Position numbers and translations under genes: made by a program. Of a stretch of 64,000 nucleotides of DNA, positions 8,095 to 17,787 are shown in pieces. Within the stretch, counting starts at the first letter, position 1; every line of letters begins with the position of its first letter. Under the pieces are notes generated by a model. That model made no database searches and was not told the origin of the DNA. It was given only the letters and a program-made list of their open reading frames with translations. The stretch is from Poriferisodalis sp022821985 (GTDB lineage Bacteria; Actinomycetota; Acidimicrobiia; Acidimicrobiales; Poriferisodalaceae), in NCBI RefSeq assembly GCF_965219595.1, contig NZ_OZ244781.1, positions 2,728,001-2,792,000 of the forward strand. Direction: 5' to 3'.

Positions 8095-10017
8095 TCAGTC
8101 GGGGATTATCCATTCGGTGATTGGCTGCACGTCCACGGAAGCTAGGTCGACGAGCCAGCCGATGGGGTTGGTGGCAGGTCGATGCCCCGCCTCGATTCCG
8201 GCTCTCCATCCGATACAGCTGGCGATTGCTTTGGCCAGATCGTTGTCGCCGACCGCTTTGGCGGCTTGTCGCAGGCTTGCGAGCTCGCGTCGGGTGTTCC
8301 CGAAGGGTTTGGTCTCGTCCGCCAGGAGCTGGAGCGCTTGCACGGCAAGCGCCTTACGTACCTGGGCTTCTGTGAAGGCCGGTGCACCGTCGATCGTTGC
8401 CCGGTGCCACGCGGTCAGGAATGCGGCCGAGCGGGCCGTTTCCCCGGCGACCTGTGACCATTCCTTGAGCTCTTGGACAGGGATACGTATCTCGTGATCG
8501 CCGCTGTTCGTGGTGAGCCGAATGGTGAGACGACTGTGGTTGCCCAGATGGGTCGAAGCCAGAGGCCCGACTTCTGCGAACTTGACCGGCCGTGTGCTTC
8601 GCGCCTCGATGACGGCTTCGTCGTCTTCGAGGCGCAAGCCGGCATTGTCCCAGCCGAGCAGTCCTTCTGCGAGGGAGCGGATCAGGAACGGTGACGTGCC
8701 ATCGGCGTGATCGCCGACGCAGCGGCCGGTAACGAGCGCGAGTGCCATGTCCATGACACCGCATGCTTCGCTGATCGCGAGCACCGCGTCGCACAATTCG
8801 TCAGTCGACATCACCTTTGGTGGATGGCCCTGCGCTGCGCATCTTGCAGGGCACAGCTCGATCATGCCGTCGGATCGGACCGAGTAATCGCGGTGAGCAA
8901 AGGCGTTGCGGATATCGGAATCGCCCAGTAGCGGAGCGACAGCCCAGCCCTTCTGGCTCGCGACCCGAGTCAGCGCAGCGACATCGCTCGCTTGGGTCGA
9001 CTCGAACTGCCGACTTGTGGTTGCCGCACATGCGATGCCGAGGTGCAGCTTGAGTGGCTGTTCGACGAGCCGGTGGCCGAAGTCCAACATCTCGGTGGCG
9101 CGCTGGCGCTGGGACTCAGAATCGCCCTCTTGGACGGCCAACCGTGCCGCGTGCAACAGATCGTCCAATGCGTCGGTGGCGCGCTGTTTGAAGATCTCGG
9201 TCTCGGCGATCTCGACGACTCGGTCTCGATGACGGGCGAGCAGCGATTGATGCTGTGCGGCGCGGCACCAAAACGTGCCCTCGTCTGAGGTCGATGCGAA
9301 GATGAAGTCCCACAGCAACGCCAAGATACCGACGCTGACTTGATCTGAGGTCAGCCCGTGATCCTCGAGGATCGCTCGGCCGCGGGCTTCCGCTGCCACC
9401 ATGTCGTCGCCGATCGCGAAGCGAATCCAAGTGGCTACAGCATTGTCCGACATTGCAAGCCCGGTGATCTGGTCGGACAGCTCGTTGCATCGAGAGATCG
9501 CGGCGGTCGCTGTGTCCAGGTGCTCCTGCAGCTGGGGCTCGAGATGTTGGGCATCTGATCCTCGACGCGCTTCGAGCATTGCGACGGTGACATCGAAGAC
9601 CGCTATCAGGTGCTCGACCGTGATCTTCACGTGCCGCGCGTAGGCACTCAGCGGTCTCAGCTGAGGCGTCTCGCTGACCCAGGCTTCGAGGTCGGCAATG
9701 TCTGCTGCGATCTGTTGCAGCTCATCCGGTCGGGCCTTGCGGGTGCGGGAAATTGCGTCGGCGCCCCGCGAGACTCGATCCGGGAGCTGCACGAGCAGCG
9801 GCGACACGAGCATTTCCAATGGCGAAGCGTCGGGAGCTCGACCAGGCGACGCCCGTTTCTGCTTGACCAGTTCGAGTGCCCGCAGGCGACTCTGATGCTG
9901 CAGATCGACTTCGGCCGGCGCAGCCCGAGCTCCACATGTCGGACAATCGAGTCCCCGCTGCCGGTGCTCGCCGCACCCCTGACAGTCGATCAACTCGAAA
10001 CTGATCTGGAACCTCAC
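8095..10017 (-). CDS. Zinc-ribbon protein with central HEPN RNase motif
   Basis: A 640-residue protein of unknown family. Seen: a four-cysteine zinc ribbon at the N-terminus (C12-x2-C15 ... C25-x2-C28), long amphipathic helices through residues 40-330, and R370-NAFA-H375 inside GDSDIRNAFAHRDYSV, an exact R-x4-H HEPN catalytic motif with the usual helix before it. The last 250 residues include a beta-rich patch (RLTIRLTTNSGDHEIRI) and more helices. No membrane segment. Known: HEPN domains with this motif are commonly endoribonucleases in toxin and antiphage systems. It sits between the AIPR operon and a restriction-modification pair. Inferred: a stand-alone RNase-type defence effector. Confidence 0.7.
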   Translation of the reverse strand: MRFQISFELIDCQGCGEHRQRGLDCPTCGARAAPAEVDLQHQSRLRALELVKQKRASPGRAPDASPLEMLVSPLLVQLPDRVSRGADAISRTRKARPDELQQIAADIADLEAWVSETPQLRPLSAYARHVKITVEHLIAVFDVTVAMLEARRGSDAQHLEPQLQEHLDTATAAISRCNELSDQITGLAMSDNAVATWIRFAIGDDMVAAEARGRAILEDHGLTSDQVSVGILALLWDFIFASTSDEGTFWCRAAQHQSLLARHRDRVVEIAETEIFKQRATDALDDLLHAARLAVQEGDSESQRQRATEMLDFGHRLVEQPLKLHLGIACAATTSRQFESTQASDVAALTRVASQKGWAVAPLLGDSDIRNAFAHRDYSVRSDGMIELCPARCAAQGHPPKVMSTDELCDAVLAISEACGVMDMALALVTGRCVGDHADGTSPFLIRSLAEGLLGWDNAGLRLEDDEAVIEARSTRPVKFAEVGPLASTHLGNHSRLTIRLTTNSGDHEIRIPVQELKEWSQVAGETARSAAFLTAWHRATIDGAPAFTEAQVRKALAVQALQLLADETKPFGNTRRELASLRQAAKAVGDNDLAKAIASCIGWRAGIEAGHRPATNPIGWLVDLASVDVQPITEWIIPD

Positions 10018-10405
10018 CGTCCCGCGACCATAACGACGAACTCCTGAGCCGTGCGAGATATTTTCTGTGCTTCATCGCACATGAGCAGTCGCTGCGGCGG
10101 TACGACTCCCGATCTCATCGCGGACGTCAAGTCGCACTGCGGTAGCGATCTGAGTGGCTTCGCACCTGGAACCGCGAACGGCCCGCGGTGGCGCAACTGA
10201 TGGCCACCGCCGATATGAGTCCGGGTGGCCTCGTTCCGGTAGCTACACCTGCGTCATGCGGGCTGACTGACGAGTGCCCGCTCGCTGCATCTCAGCCCTG
10301 CTCTTGGCTGACTCGGTAGCGGTTGGGCCGTTCGGCCAACGAACACCGGGCCTGTAACACCCCATACATACGTTCTTAGCCGGATCAGCAACGCGAGGGG
10401 CGGCC
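10018..10405. other. Divergent intergenic region with two inverted repeats
   Basis: This 388-bp gap separates the zinc-ribbon gene from the methyltransferase. It holds a perfect 8-bp inverted repeat GCGGTGGC-(10 nt)-GCCACCGC at 10185-10210. It also holds a GTTGGGCCG-TT-CGGCCAAC near-palindrome at about 10322-10340, some 65 bp before the methyltransferase start, a plausible place for an operator. No gene is supported here. Confidence 0.35.
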
Positions 10406-11800
10406 ATGAGACGTACGACGACCAGTGAGGCACCGGGTCGGGAACAGGATCACCTACCCGGGATGGGAGTGTGGTCTACGGTCGGCAGCGTGGTTGCGGC
10501 ACCTCGGCCCCCAACTAACGGGGCGATGAATTCGTTGCTCCAGTGTGATGCCCCTGCCCATGGCTGGTACCGATTCGTGCTGTCGTTTCCGCCCCACTTG
10601 GTGCGTGACTACGCGGGCCGGTTCGAGCTTGGAGATGACGCAGTTGTGCTCGATCCGTTTTGCGGGACCGGCACGACCTTGGTGGAATCAAAGAAGTTGG
10701 GCATCGCGAGCATCGGCGTCGAAGCGATGCCGATGTCGAAGTTCGCAGCCGAAGTGAAGACCGATTGGTCTCCAGACCCTGATGCGTTGGCGAGCCATGC
10801 GGACTTGGTTGCCGAGAAGGCTTCGGCAACATTGGCAGCGGATCAGCTGAGCGATGAGCTCGGCGCATCGACGGCCGAGGGCCTTCTCTTGCGAGGCCTG
10901 GATGCTGACGCTGCCAAGCTGCTCATCAAGCACTCCATCAGCCCGCTGCCGTTGCACAAGGCGCTTGTGCTGCGCGAAGCGCTACGGGGCGAACATGCGG
11001 CAGGCATCTCGGACCACGAGATGCTCGCCTTCGCCCGTGTACTCCCGACTGAGGTAGGCAACCTCCGATTCGGCCCCGAGGTGGGCGTCGGCACGATACG
11101 GGACGATGCAGCAGTCGTGGCCCCATGGCTGGATCGGGTGCGGTCGATGGTTGAGGACCTGCGCGTGCTGGCGGAGCGGAACGAGACAGCTGCCAATATC
11201 GTTGCTGGAGATGCGCGGGCTGTCGCATCGTGTGTGCCAGCCGAGAGCGTGGACGCTGTCATTACCTCGCCCCCCTACCCCAATGAGAAGGACTACTCGC
11301 GAACTGTCCGTCTTGAGTCGGTGCTGTTGGGCTACCTCACCGATCGAGCAAGCTTGCGCAGCACCAAGCGCGAACTACTCCGTTCGAACACGCGCGGCGT
11401 CTACCGCGATGACGATGACTCTGCTTGGGTCGCGGACGACACGCGGGTGCAGGAGCTGTCCGCCCAGATTGAGGAACGTCGAATCGCTCTAGGCAAGGAC
11501 TCGGGCTTCGAGCGCATGTACCACCGCGTGACGAAGCTCTACTTCGGTGGCATGGCGCGTCATCTGTTGTCGCTGCGAGACGTGTTGCGGCCCGGTGCCC
11601 GCCTCGCATACGTCGTTGGTGATCAGGCGTCCTATCTGCGAGTGATGATCCGCACCGGTCAGATTCTCGCCTCCATTGCCGAGCGGTGTGGTTACGAGGT
11701 AGAAGGCATCGATCTGTTCAGGACGCGACCGGCCACGGCGACGCGGGACCAGCTTCGCGAGGAGGTCCTCGTGTTGCGATGGCCCGGCGGCAAGAGCTGA
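10406..11800 (+). CDS. Site-specific DNA methyltransferase (TSPPY type)
   Basis: A 464-residue amino-methyltransferase. The AdoMet-binding motif DPFCGTGTT is at residues 83-91, and the catalytic motif IV TSPPYP is at 287-292. The order (motif I first, then about 190 residues that could be the target-recognition region, then motif IV) fits the alpha-type arrangement. The S-P-P-Y form suggests N4-cytosine methylation, though N6-adenine cannot be excluded. AGGGGCGG lies just upstream of the ATG. The next gene starts at ATG 11800, sharing one base with this stop (TGATG), so the two are translationally coupled. Role: protects host DNA from the partner nuclease. The recognition sequence cannot be read. 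Confidence 0.88.
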   Translation: MRRTTTSEAPGREQDHLPGMGVWSTVGSVVAAPRPPTNGAMNSLLQCDAPAHGWYRFVLSFPPHLVRDYAGRFELGDDAVVLDPFCGTGTTLVESKKLGIASIGVEAMPMSKFAAEVKTDWSPDPDALASHADLVAEKASATLAADQLSDELGASTAEGLLLRGLDADAAKLLIKHSISPLPLHKALVLREALRGEHAAGISDHEMLAFARVLPTEVGNLRFGPEVGVGTIRDDAAVVAPWLDRVRSMVEDLRVLAERNETAANIVAGDARAVASCVPAESVDAVITSPPYPNEKDYSRTVRLESVLLGYLTDRASLRSTKRELLRSNTRGVYRDDDDSAWVADDTRVQELSAQIEERRIALGKDSGFERMYHRVTKLYFGGMARHLLSLRDVLRPGARLAYVVGDQASYLRVMIRTGQILASIAERCGYEVEGIDLFRTRPATATRDQLREEVLVLRWPGGKS

Positions 11801-12651
11801 TGAGCGATGAGGCGTCGTCGGCGTCGGGCACCCTGGCCCAGCGAATTGTTGGCAAGATCTTTGCCGAGAAGTTCCAACCGGGCCTGGACGAGGTGCCCTT
11901 CACCAGAGACGAGATCATCGCGGCCGCTGCAGACCTCGGCGAGAAGCGGCCCAAGAACGTCGGCGATGTCGTCTACTCACTGAAGTATCGCACGCCTTTG
12001 CCAGCCTCGATTCTGGAAGCGGCACCGTCAGGACTCGATTGGGCGATATTTCCCGGCGGCAATGCCGTGTATGTGCTGCGCCTCGTGCCCGTGAACGTGA
12101 TTGAGCCCCGTCAGGGTTTGACGATGGTCAAGATCCCAGATGCGACGCCGGGCGTGATCTCGATGTACTCAATGTCAGACGAGCAGGCCTTGCTGGCTCG
12201 CGTCCGCTACAACCGGTTGCTTGACGTGTTCACTGGTTTGACTTGCTATCCGCTTCAGAGTCACTTGCGGACGACAATTGAGATCGACGATGTCATCTCG
12301 GGGGAGCCGAGCAGTTCTCAGGTCGAGACGGACGAACTCTACGTCGGTGTCGATACTCATGGAGCTCACTTTGTCCTGCCGGTGCAGGCCAAGGGCGGAA
12401 CCGATGTGTTGAGTGTCATCCAGATCTGGCAGGACTTCCGGGTCGCCGAGCAGAAATTCACTGAGCTTCAACCGCGACCAATCGCTGCTCAATTCATGCA
12501 AGACGATGACATTGCGCTCTTCGAGTTTGCTGAGCGCGATGGGGAGATCACCATTGCGCGTGAGCGCCACTACCGGCTCGTCGATGCGGATCAGCTGTCG
12601 CCTGATGACCTGCAGTCGTATCGGGCGGCTTCTGAGCTAGACACGCACTGA
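11800..12651 (+). CDS. Restriction endonuclease-like protein
   Basis: A 283-residue protein coupled to the methyltransferase. Seen: an N-terminal helix-turn region (residues 1-60, ending KRPKNVGDVVYSLKYR). A nuclease-like core follows at about 176-200, where VETDELYVGVD is followed by a strand and V-Q-A-K-G; D185 and Q196-A-K198 fit the D...QxK variant of the PD-(D/E)XK fold. Known: this small 'endonuclease next to N4/N6 methyltransferase' family is typical of type II restriction systems. Inferred: cleaves DNA that the partner enzyme has not methylated. The longer frame from 11686 overlaps the methyltransferase and is not supported. Confidence 0.75.
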   Translation: MSDEASSASGTLAQRIVGKIFAEKFQPGLDEVPFTRDEIIAAAADLGEKRPKNVGDVVYSLKYRTPLPASILEAAPSGLDWAIFPGGNAVYVLRLVPVNVIEPRQGLTMVKIPDATPGVISMYSMSDEQALLARVRYNRLLDVFTGLTCYPLQSHLRTTIEIDDVISGEPSSSQVETDELYVGVDTHGAHFVLPVQAKGGTDVLSVIQIWQDFRVAEQKFTELQPRPIAAQFMQDDDIALFEFAERDGEITIARERHYRLVDADQLSPDDLQSYRAASELDTH

Positions 12652-12693
12652 GCTGGCACGGGGGACCTGATCGCGACGCTGCGACGGCGCGAG

Positions 12694-14964
12694 TCAGTTC
12701 CCGGTGCTGCTGCGGAAGCCGTCGAGGATGTCGTTGAAGGTGGCGCTCGGCCGCATGGCGGCTTCGGCAAGTGCGGGGTCGGGCAGGTAGTAGCCGCCGA
12801 GGTCGACCGGCACTCCCTGGCACTCCACCAGCTCGTCAACGATCTGGCTCTCATTGGCGGCCAATGCTGCCGCCAGCGGGGCGAATCGTTCGGCGAGGTC
12901 GGCGTCGGTGCCCTGGCGGGCCATCTCGTCGGCCCAGTGCTTCGCGAGATGGAAGTGGCTGGCGCGGTTGTCGGGCTCGTTGACGCGGCGGCTGGGAGCA
13001 CGGCCTTCGGCGAGCCATGTGCCGATCGCAGCGTCGAGGGTGTCAGCGAGCAGTTGCGCGACGGGGTTGCCGGCTATGCGGCCCAAGTGCTCGAGCGACA
13101 CCGCCAGGGCCAGGAACTCACCCAGGCTGTCCCAGCGGAGGTGGTTCTCGGCCACCATCTGCTGGACATGCTTGGGCGCCGAGCCACCGGCACCCGTCTC
13201 GAAGAGGCCGCCGCCGGCCATGAGCGGCACGACCGAGAGCATCTTGGCCGACGTGCCCAGCTCGAGGATCGGGAACAGGTCGGTGTTGTAGTCGCGCAAC
13301 ACGTTGCCCGTGACCGAGATGGTGTCCTCCCCGCGCCGGATGCGCTCCAGCGAGAAACGGCAGGCATCGGCCGGGGCCAAGGTCCTGATGTCGAGCTCGC
13401 CGATCGAGGCGTCGTCAGCCTGCCGTTGCGCCAGTCGCGCATCGACCTTGGCGATGAGCTGCGCATCGTGGGGCCGTTCGGCATCGAGCCAGAACACCAC
13501 CGCGGCTCCGGTGAGCTGACCTCGCTCGATGGCCAGATCGACCCAGTTGGCGATGGCTGCGTCGTTGGTGGTGCACATGCGCCAGATGTCGCCCTCGGCG
13601 ACCCGGTGGCTCATCAGCACCTCGCCGGACTCGGTGACCACGCGCATGGTCCCCGCGGCGTCCACCTCGTAGGTCTTGTCGTGACTGCCGTACTCCTCGG
13701 CCTTCTGGGCCATGAGGCCCACGTTGGGCACCGAGCCCATGGTCGTCGGGTCGTATGCGCCGTTGGCGCGGCAGTCGTCGATCACCGCTTGATAGATGCC
13801 CGCGTAGCTGGAGTCGGGGATGACGGCCTTGGTGTCGTGCTGGTTGCCCTCGGCGTTCCACATCTGGCCCGACGACCGGATCATGGCCGGCATGGAGGCG
13901 TCCACGATGACATCGCTGGGCACGTGCAGGTTGGTGATGCCGCGATCGGAGTCGACCATGGCCAAGCCGGGGCGCTCGGCAAGCGTGGCGGCGATGTCGG
14001 CCTCGATGGCCTTGCGCTGTGCTGCCGGCAGCGATTCGACGGCGGCCAGCACGTTGGCCCAGCCGTCATTGGGGTCTGCACCGGCGGCCGCGAGTGCTTC
14101 GGCGTGCCGGTCGAACACCGGTGCGAAGAACGCCCGCACTGCATGTCCGAAGACAATCGGATCGGCGACCTTCATCATGGTGGCCTTGAGGTGCAGCGAG
14201 AACAGCACGCCACCCGAGCGGGCGTCGGCGATCTGATCATCGAGGAACTCGCGCAGCGCGGCGACCGACATGAACGTGGAGTCGACGACATCGCCGGCGC
14301 CCACGGGGACTTTGCGCATCAGGCGCACGTTCCCGTCGTTGTCCACATGCTCGATGCTCAGCGAGCCGGCGCCGCCCGCCGTAACTGACTGCTCATTCGA
14401 GCGAAAGTCGCCGCCGGACATCGTCGCCACGTGGCTCTGGCTCTGCGGTGACCAGGCGCCCATCGAGTGGGGGTACTGGCGCGCGTATTCCTTCACGGCG
14501 CGGGGTGCGCGGCGGTCGGAGTTGCCTTCGCGCAGCACAGGGTTCACCGCCGAGCCCTTCACCCGATCGAAGCGCTCGCGGATCTCGCGCTCGGAGGCGT
14601 CTGCGGGGTCGTCGGGATAGTCGGGGACTGCGTAGCCCTTCGATTGCAGCTCGGCGACGGCGTCCTTGACCTGGGGGACCGAGGCGGAGATGTTGGGCAG
14701 CTTGATGATGTTGGCGCCGCGGTCCTGGGTCCACGCGCCGAGTTCGCTCAGCGCATCGCCGATCCGCTGGTGTGGCTCGAGCATGTCACCGAAGGCCGCA
14801 ATGATCCGCCCTGCCAGCGAGATGTCACGCGTCTCGACATCGACGCCTGCAGCGTCGGTGAACGCGGTGATGATCGGCAGCAGCGAATAGGTGGCCAGCG
14901 CTGGCGCCTCGTCAGTGTGGGTGTAGACGATCTTCGAACCAGAGTCGTTGGGCGAGGAAGACAT
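12694..14964 (-). CDS. icd: NADP-dependent isocitrate dehydrogenase, monomeric type
   Basis: A 756-residue enzyme converting isocitrate to 2-oxoglutarate and CO2 with NADP+. Landmarks of the monomeric class are KIVYTHTDEAPALATYSLLP at the N-terminus, NIIKLPNISASVPQ (about 83-96), the substrate loop QYPHSMGAWSPQSQSHVATM (about 164-183), and SLHLKATMMKVADPI. Length matches the approximately 740-residue family, which is unrelated in size to the dimeric enzyme and common in actinobacteria. It follows the tricarballylate-dehydrogenase-like gene on the same strand with a 55-bp gap, so co-transcription is possible. Confidence 0.95.
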   Translation of the reverse strand: MSSSPNDSGSKIVYTHTDEAPALATYSLLPIITAFTDAAGVDVETRDISLAGRIIAAFGDMLEPHQRIGDALSELGAWTQDRGANIIKLPNISASVPQVKDAVAELQSKGYAVPDYPDDPADASEREIRERFDRVKGSAVNPVLREGNSDRRAPRAVKEYARQYPHSMGAWSPQSQSHVATMSGGDFRSNEQSVTAGGAGSLSIEHVDNDGNVRLMRKVPVGAGDVVDSTFMSVAALREFLDDQIADARSGGVLFSLHLKATMMKVADPIVFGHAVRAFFAPVFDRHAEALAAAGADPNDGWANVLAAVESLPAAQRKAIEADIAATLAERPGLAMVDSDRGITNLHVPSDVIVDASMPAMIRSSGQMWNAEGNQHDTKAVIPDSSYAGIYQAVIDDCRANGAYDPTTMGSVPNVGLMAQKAEEYGSHDKTYEVDAAGTMRVVTESGEVLMSHRVAEGDIWRMCTTNDAAIANWVDLAIERGQLTGAAVVFWLDAERPHDAQLIAKVDARLAQRQADDASIGELDIRTLAPADACRFSLERIRRGEDTISVTGNVLRDYNTDLFPILELGTSAKMLSVVPLMAGGGLFETGAGGSAPKHVQQMVAENHLRWDSLGEFLALAVSLEHLGRIAGNPVAQLLADTLDAAIGTWLAEGRAPSRRVNEPDNRASHFHLAKHWADEMARQGTDADLAERFAPLAAALAANESQIVDELVECQGVPVDLGGYYLPDPALAEAAMRPSATFNDILDGFRSSTGN

Positions 14965-15019
14965 AGCGATTGGACGCTACCGCCCGCCGGGGAGCCGCCG
15001 CCCATTCGGCAGAGGCGGC

Positions 15020-16564
15020 TCAGCCAGCGGCGTGCGCAGCGGCGGAGCTTCCCGCCAGGCGGCCGAACACGGCACCAGCCGAGAGGCCCGAACCGCCGGG
15101 ATAGTTGCCGTAGAACAGGCCGCCCACCAGCTCGCCTGCGGCATACAAGCCCGTGATCGGCCGCAGGTCGGTGTCGATCACGCAGCCGGTTTCGTCGATG
15201 CGCAGCCCGCCGAACGTGAAGGTCAGGCCGCACGTCACGCGGAACGCTGAGAACGGCGGCGTCTCGATCGGCATCGCCCAGTTCGTCTTGTCGGGGCCGA
15301 GGCCCCTGGTGCGGCGGCCGTCGAGCACGTTGGGGTCGAACGGGACGCTGCAGTCGACCGCTGCGTTGAACTCGCTGATCGTTGCCAGCGCTCCCTCGGT
15401 GTGCACGTCCTCCATGCGCGCGCAGAGCTCTTCGATGCTGTCGGCGGTCACTTTGGTGACTTGGCGGATGCGGTACTCGTCGCGCTGCAGGTGCTCGGTG
15501 CTGGCGTCGAAGACCTGCCAGGCCGAATGCCCCGGCTGGGCAAGGATTTCGCGCCCGTAGCGGGCGTAGGTGTAGTTGCGGAAGTCGGCGCCCTCGTCCA
15601 CGAAGCGCCGGCCGTCCTGGTTCAGCACGATCGCGAACGGGTAGCTGTGCTTCTGGAAGCCGTCGCCGACGGCGAGATCGCCGAACTCCGGGGCGTTGTA
15701 GTCCCACGCCACGGCGTGAGCGCCGCTCCAGTTGCCATACGGCATCGCGCCGATGTCGAGCGCCATGGCGATTCCGTCGCCGGTGTTGAAGCGGGTGCCG
15801 CGCACCTTGGCCAGGTCCCATCCGGGACCGAGGTAGCGGGTGCGCCATTCGGCATTGGCCTGGAACCCGCCCGCTGCCAGCACGACAGCGCCGCATTCGA
15901 CGTCGATCACACGGCCGCCGCGCCGCACGCGAACGCCCCGCACCGCACCGCTGTCGTCGGTCAGCAGCGAGCGTCCGGCGGCTTCGTGCCACAGGTCGAT
16001 CCGGTTCCGGTCGAGTGCTGCCCGCAGCGATTCCACGAGTCCTTCGCCGCCGCCCACCGACTCCACCGTGAGGCCGCCCCAGAAGGTGAAGCGCCCGTCC
16101 ACCTTGAAGGCCTGGCGTCCCCAGATCGGCGCGAACCGCACACCATGGCTCGCCATCCACATCAGCGTGTCCTTGCTGCGGGTGACGAGCGTGTCGGCCA
16201 GCTCGGGATCGCACCGGTAGTCGGTGATGCGACCCAGATCAGCGTAGAACTGCTCTTCGGTGTAGGTGCCGAAGTCGGTCATCTCCACTTCGGCGTCGGT
16301 GAGATCGGGCATCAGCGCCCGCAGGTCGTCGACGCCGTCGTAGGCGAAGCGGATCGCGCCGGCAGTGAATCGGCTGTTGCCGCCGGCCTCGGCCTCGGGC
16401 GCCCGTTCCAGCACGAGCACCCTGGCACCGCCCTCGTGGGCCGCGAGCGCCGCGCACATCGCCGCATTGCCCGCGCCCACCACCACCACGTCGTAGTGCT
16501 CCGTGGAGCCTGCCGCCGCCGATCGATCAGGCGCATTCACGCCGAGCGAGCCTATGTGGAGCAT
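15020..16564 (-). CDS. tcuA: FAD-dependent tricarballylate dehydrogenase-like flavoprotein
   Basis: A 514-residue flavoprotein of the fumarate reductase/succinate dehydrogenase class. The FAD dinucleotide fold is at the N-terminus (YDVVVVGAGNAAMCAALAA), followed by RFTAGAIRFAYDG, VVLAAGGFQAN, the substrate/FAD segment GLTFTFGGLRID and the terminal YAAGELVGGLFYGNYPGGSG. Known: TcuA oxidises tricarballylate to cis-aconitate. The overall pattern is closest to that family, but related 3-ketosteroid or urocanate reductase-type flavoproteins share the fold. The downstream isocitrate dehydrogenase supports a cis-aconitate link. The ATG at 16564 was preferred over the upstream start at 16669, which would reach into the divergent Ldh gene. 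Confidence 0.8.
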   Translation of the reverse strand: MLHIGSLGVNAPDRSAAAGSTEHYDVVVVGAGNAAMCAALAAHEGGARVLVLERAPEAEAGGNSRFTAGAIRFAYDGVDDLRALMPDLTDAEVEMTDFGTYTEEQFYADLGRITDYRCDPELADTLVTRSKDTLMWMASHGVRFAPIWGRQAFKVDGRFTFWGGLTVESVGGGEGLVESLRAALDRNRIDLWHEAAGRSLLTDDSGAVRGVRVRRGGRVIDVECGAVVLAAGGFQANAEWRTRYLGPGWDLAKVRGTRFNTGDGIAMALDIGAMPYGNWSGAHAVAWDYNAPEFGDLAVGDGFQKHSYPFAIVLNQDGRRFVDEGADFRNYTYARYGREILAQPGHSAWQVFDASTEHLQRDEYRIRQVTKVTADSIEELCARMEDVHTEGALATISEFNAAVDCSVPFDPNVLDGRRTRGLGPDKTNWAMPIETPPFSAFRVTCGLTFTFGGLRIDETGCVIDTDLRPITGLYAAGELVGGLFYGNYPGGSGLSAGAVFGRLAGSSAAAHAAG

Positions 16565-16650
16565 CCCGACGATGCGGGAGCGAGGCCGGCCGGCCGAGTC
16601 ACGGTGCTCTGGTGCGGAAACGAACCGGGGGAGCCGCGTACGCTGCGGCG

Positions 16651-17787
16651 ATGAGCGAATCCAGCACAAACAATGACGCCGCGAACCGCGACGTGGTGAT
16701 CGACCATGAACGCCTTGCGGAGTTCATCGCTGAGATCTTCCGGTATACGGCGTGCTCCGATGCCGAAGCGGCGCGTATCGGTCGCAGCCTCGTGGGGGCC
16801 AATCTGGCAGGCCATGACAGCCACGGTGTGATCCGCTCGGCGCTGTATGTGGATCTGCTGGCGAATGGCATTCAGCTCGCCGACCAGGAGCTCAAGGTGC
16901 TCATCGACTCGGGCGCGCTGTTGCTGGTGGACGGCCAGTACGGCATGGGCCAGACCGTCGGTCCTGCAGCAGTGGAACTGGGCATCGAGCGATGCAAGGA
17001 ACTTGGCGTTGCGGTGGCGGGGCTGCGCAACGCGGGCCACCTCGGCCGCATCGGCGAGTACGCCGAGATGGCCGCAGCCGAAGGCCTGGTCTCGGTGCAC
17101 TTCGTGAATGTGGCGAACAGCCGGCTGGTGGCCCCGTTCGGCGCCAAGGCCCGCCGGATGGGCACCAACCCGTGCGCCTACGGAGCGCCCGTGGCCGGTC
17201 GCCGCCCCGTCATCCACGACTTCGCCACGTCGGTGGTGGCCGAGGGCAAGGCCATGGTGGCGCTGCATGGCGGTCCGGCCGTCCCCGACAACGCCCTCGT
17301 ATCCGGCGACGGAGAGATCACCGGCGACCCGCGGGTGCTGTACACGTTCGAGGAGGGTCAGCGCCCGAACTCCATGGACGGGCCGGGCGCGCTGCGGGCG
17401 ATGGGGGAGCACAAGGGCTCGGGCATCTCGGTGATGTGCGAGCTGCTGGCCGGTGCGCTCACCGGTACCGGCACTGCAGGGCCGCGCCGGCTTCGCTTCG
17501 CCAACGGCATGCTCTCGGTCTACGTCGACCCGGCCCAGGTAGACGCCGCTGTGGGCGAGACTGACGACGGGTACAACGGCATCGCGGCGGACTATCTCGA
17601 CTGGTTCTACGACGCTGACGCGATCGATCCCTCCGAGCCCGTGAAGCTGCCCGGCGATGTGGAGCACGAGCGGCGCCAGCACCGCATGGCCAACGGCATC
17701 ACGCTGCCCGCCGAGACGTGGGAGAGCATCTGCGGCGGCGCCCGAGCCGCCGGCGTGCCCGAAGCAACCATCGCCGCCGCCAGCTGA
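16651..17787 (+). CDS. Ldh family (malate/L-lactate-type) NAD(P)-dependent dehydrogenase
   Basis: A 378-residue enzyme of the MDH2/LDH2 family, whose members oxidise 2-hydroxy acids (malate, sulfolactate, ureidoglycolate) or reduce the matching keto acids or imines. Signatures: LAGHDSHGVIR (residues about 51-61) near the active site, GLRNAGHLGRIGEYAE with the catalytic His, and GTNPCAYGAP. The C-terminal EHKGSGISVMCELLAGALTG is also typical. The divergent partner is the tricarballylate-dehydrogenase-like gene with an 86-bp shared promoter region, suggesting a joint role in di- or tricarboxylic acid use. The exact substrate is unknown. Confidence 0.88.
   Translation: MSESSTNNDAANRDVVIDHERLAEFIAEIFRYTACSDAEAARIGRSLVGANLAGHDSHGVIRSALYVDLLANGIQLADQELKVLIDSGALLLVDGQYGMGQTVGPAAVELGIERCKELGVAVAGLRNAGHLGRIGEYAEMAAAEGLVSVHFVNVANSRLVAPFGAKARRMGTNPCAYGAPVAGRRPVIHDFATSVVAEGKAMVALHGGPAVPDNALVSGDGEITGDPRVLYTFEEGQRPNSMDGPGALRAMGEHKGSGISVMCELLAGALTGTGTAGPRRLRFANGMLSVYVDPAQVDAAVGETDDGYNGIAADYLDWFYDADAIDPSEPVKLPGDVEHERRQHRMANGITLPAETWESICGGARAAGVPEATIAAAS

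Noticed and set aside
7712..8209. 165-codon minus-strand frame
   Set aside because: No family resemblance and it overlaps the end of the zinc-ribbon gene in another frame; codon use is inconsistent.
12937..14388. 483-codon plus-strand frame across isocitrate dehydrogenase
   Set aside because: Shadow of the real minus-strand gene, which has full family signatures.
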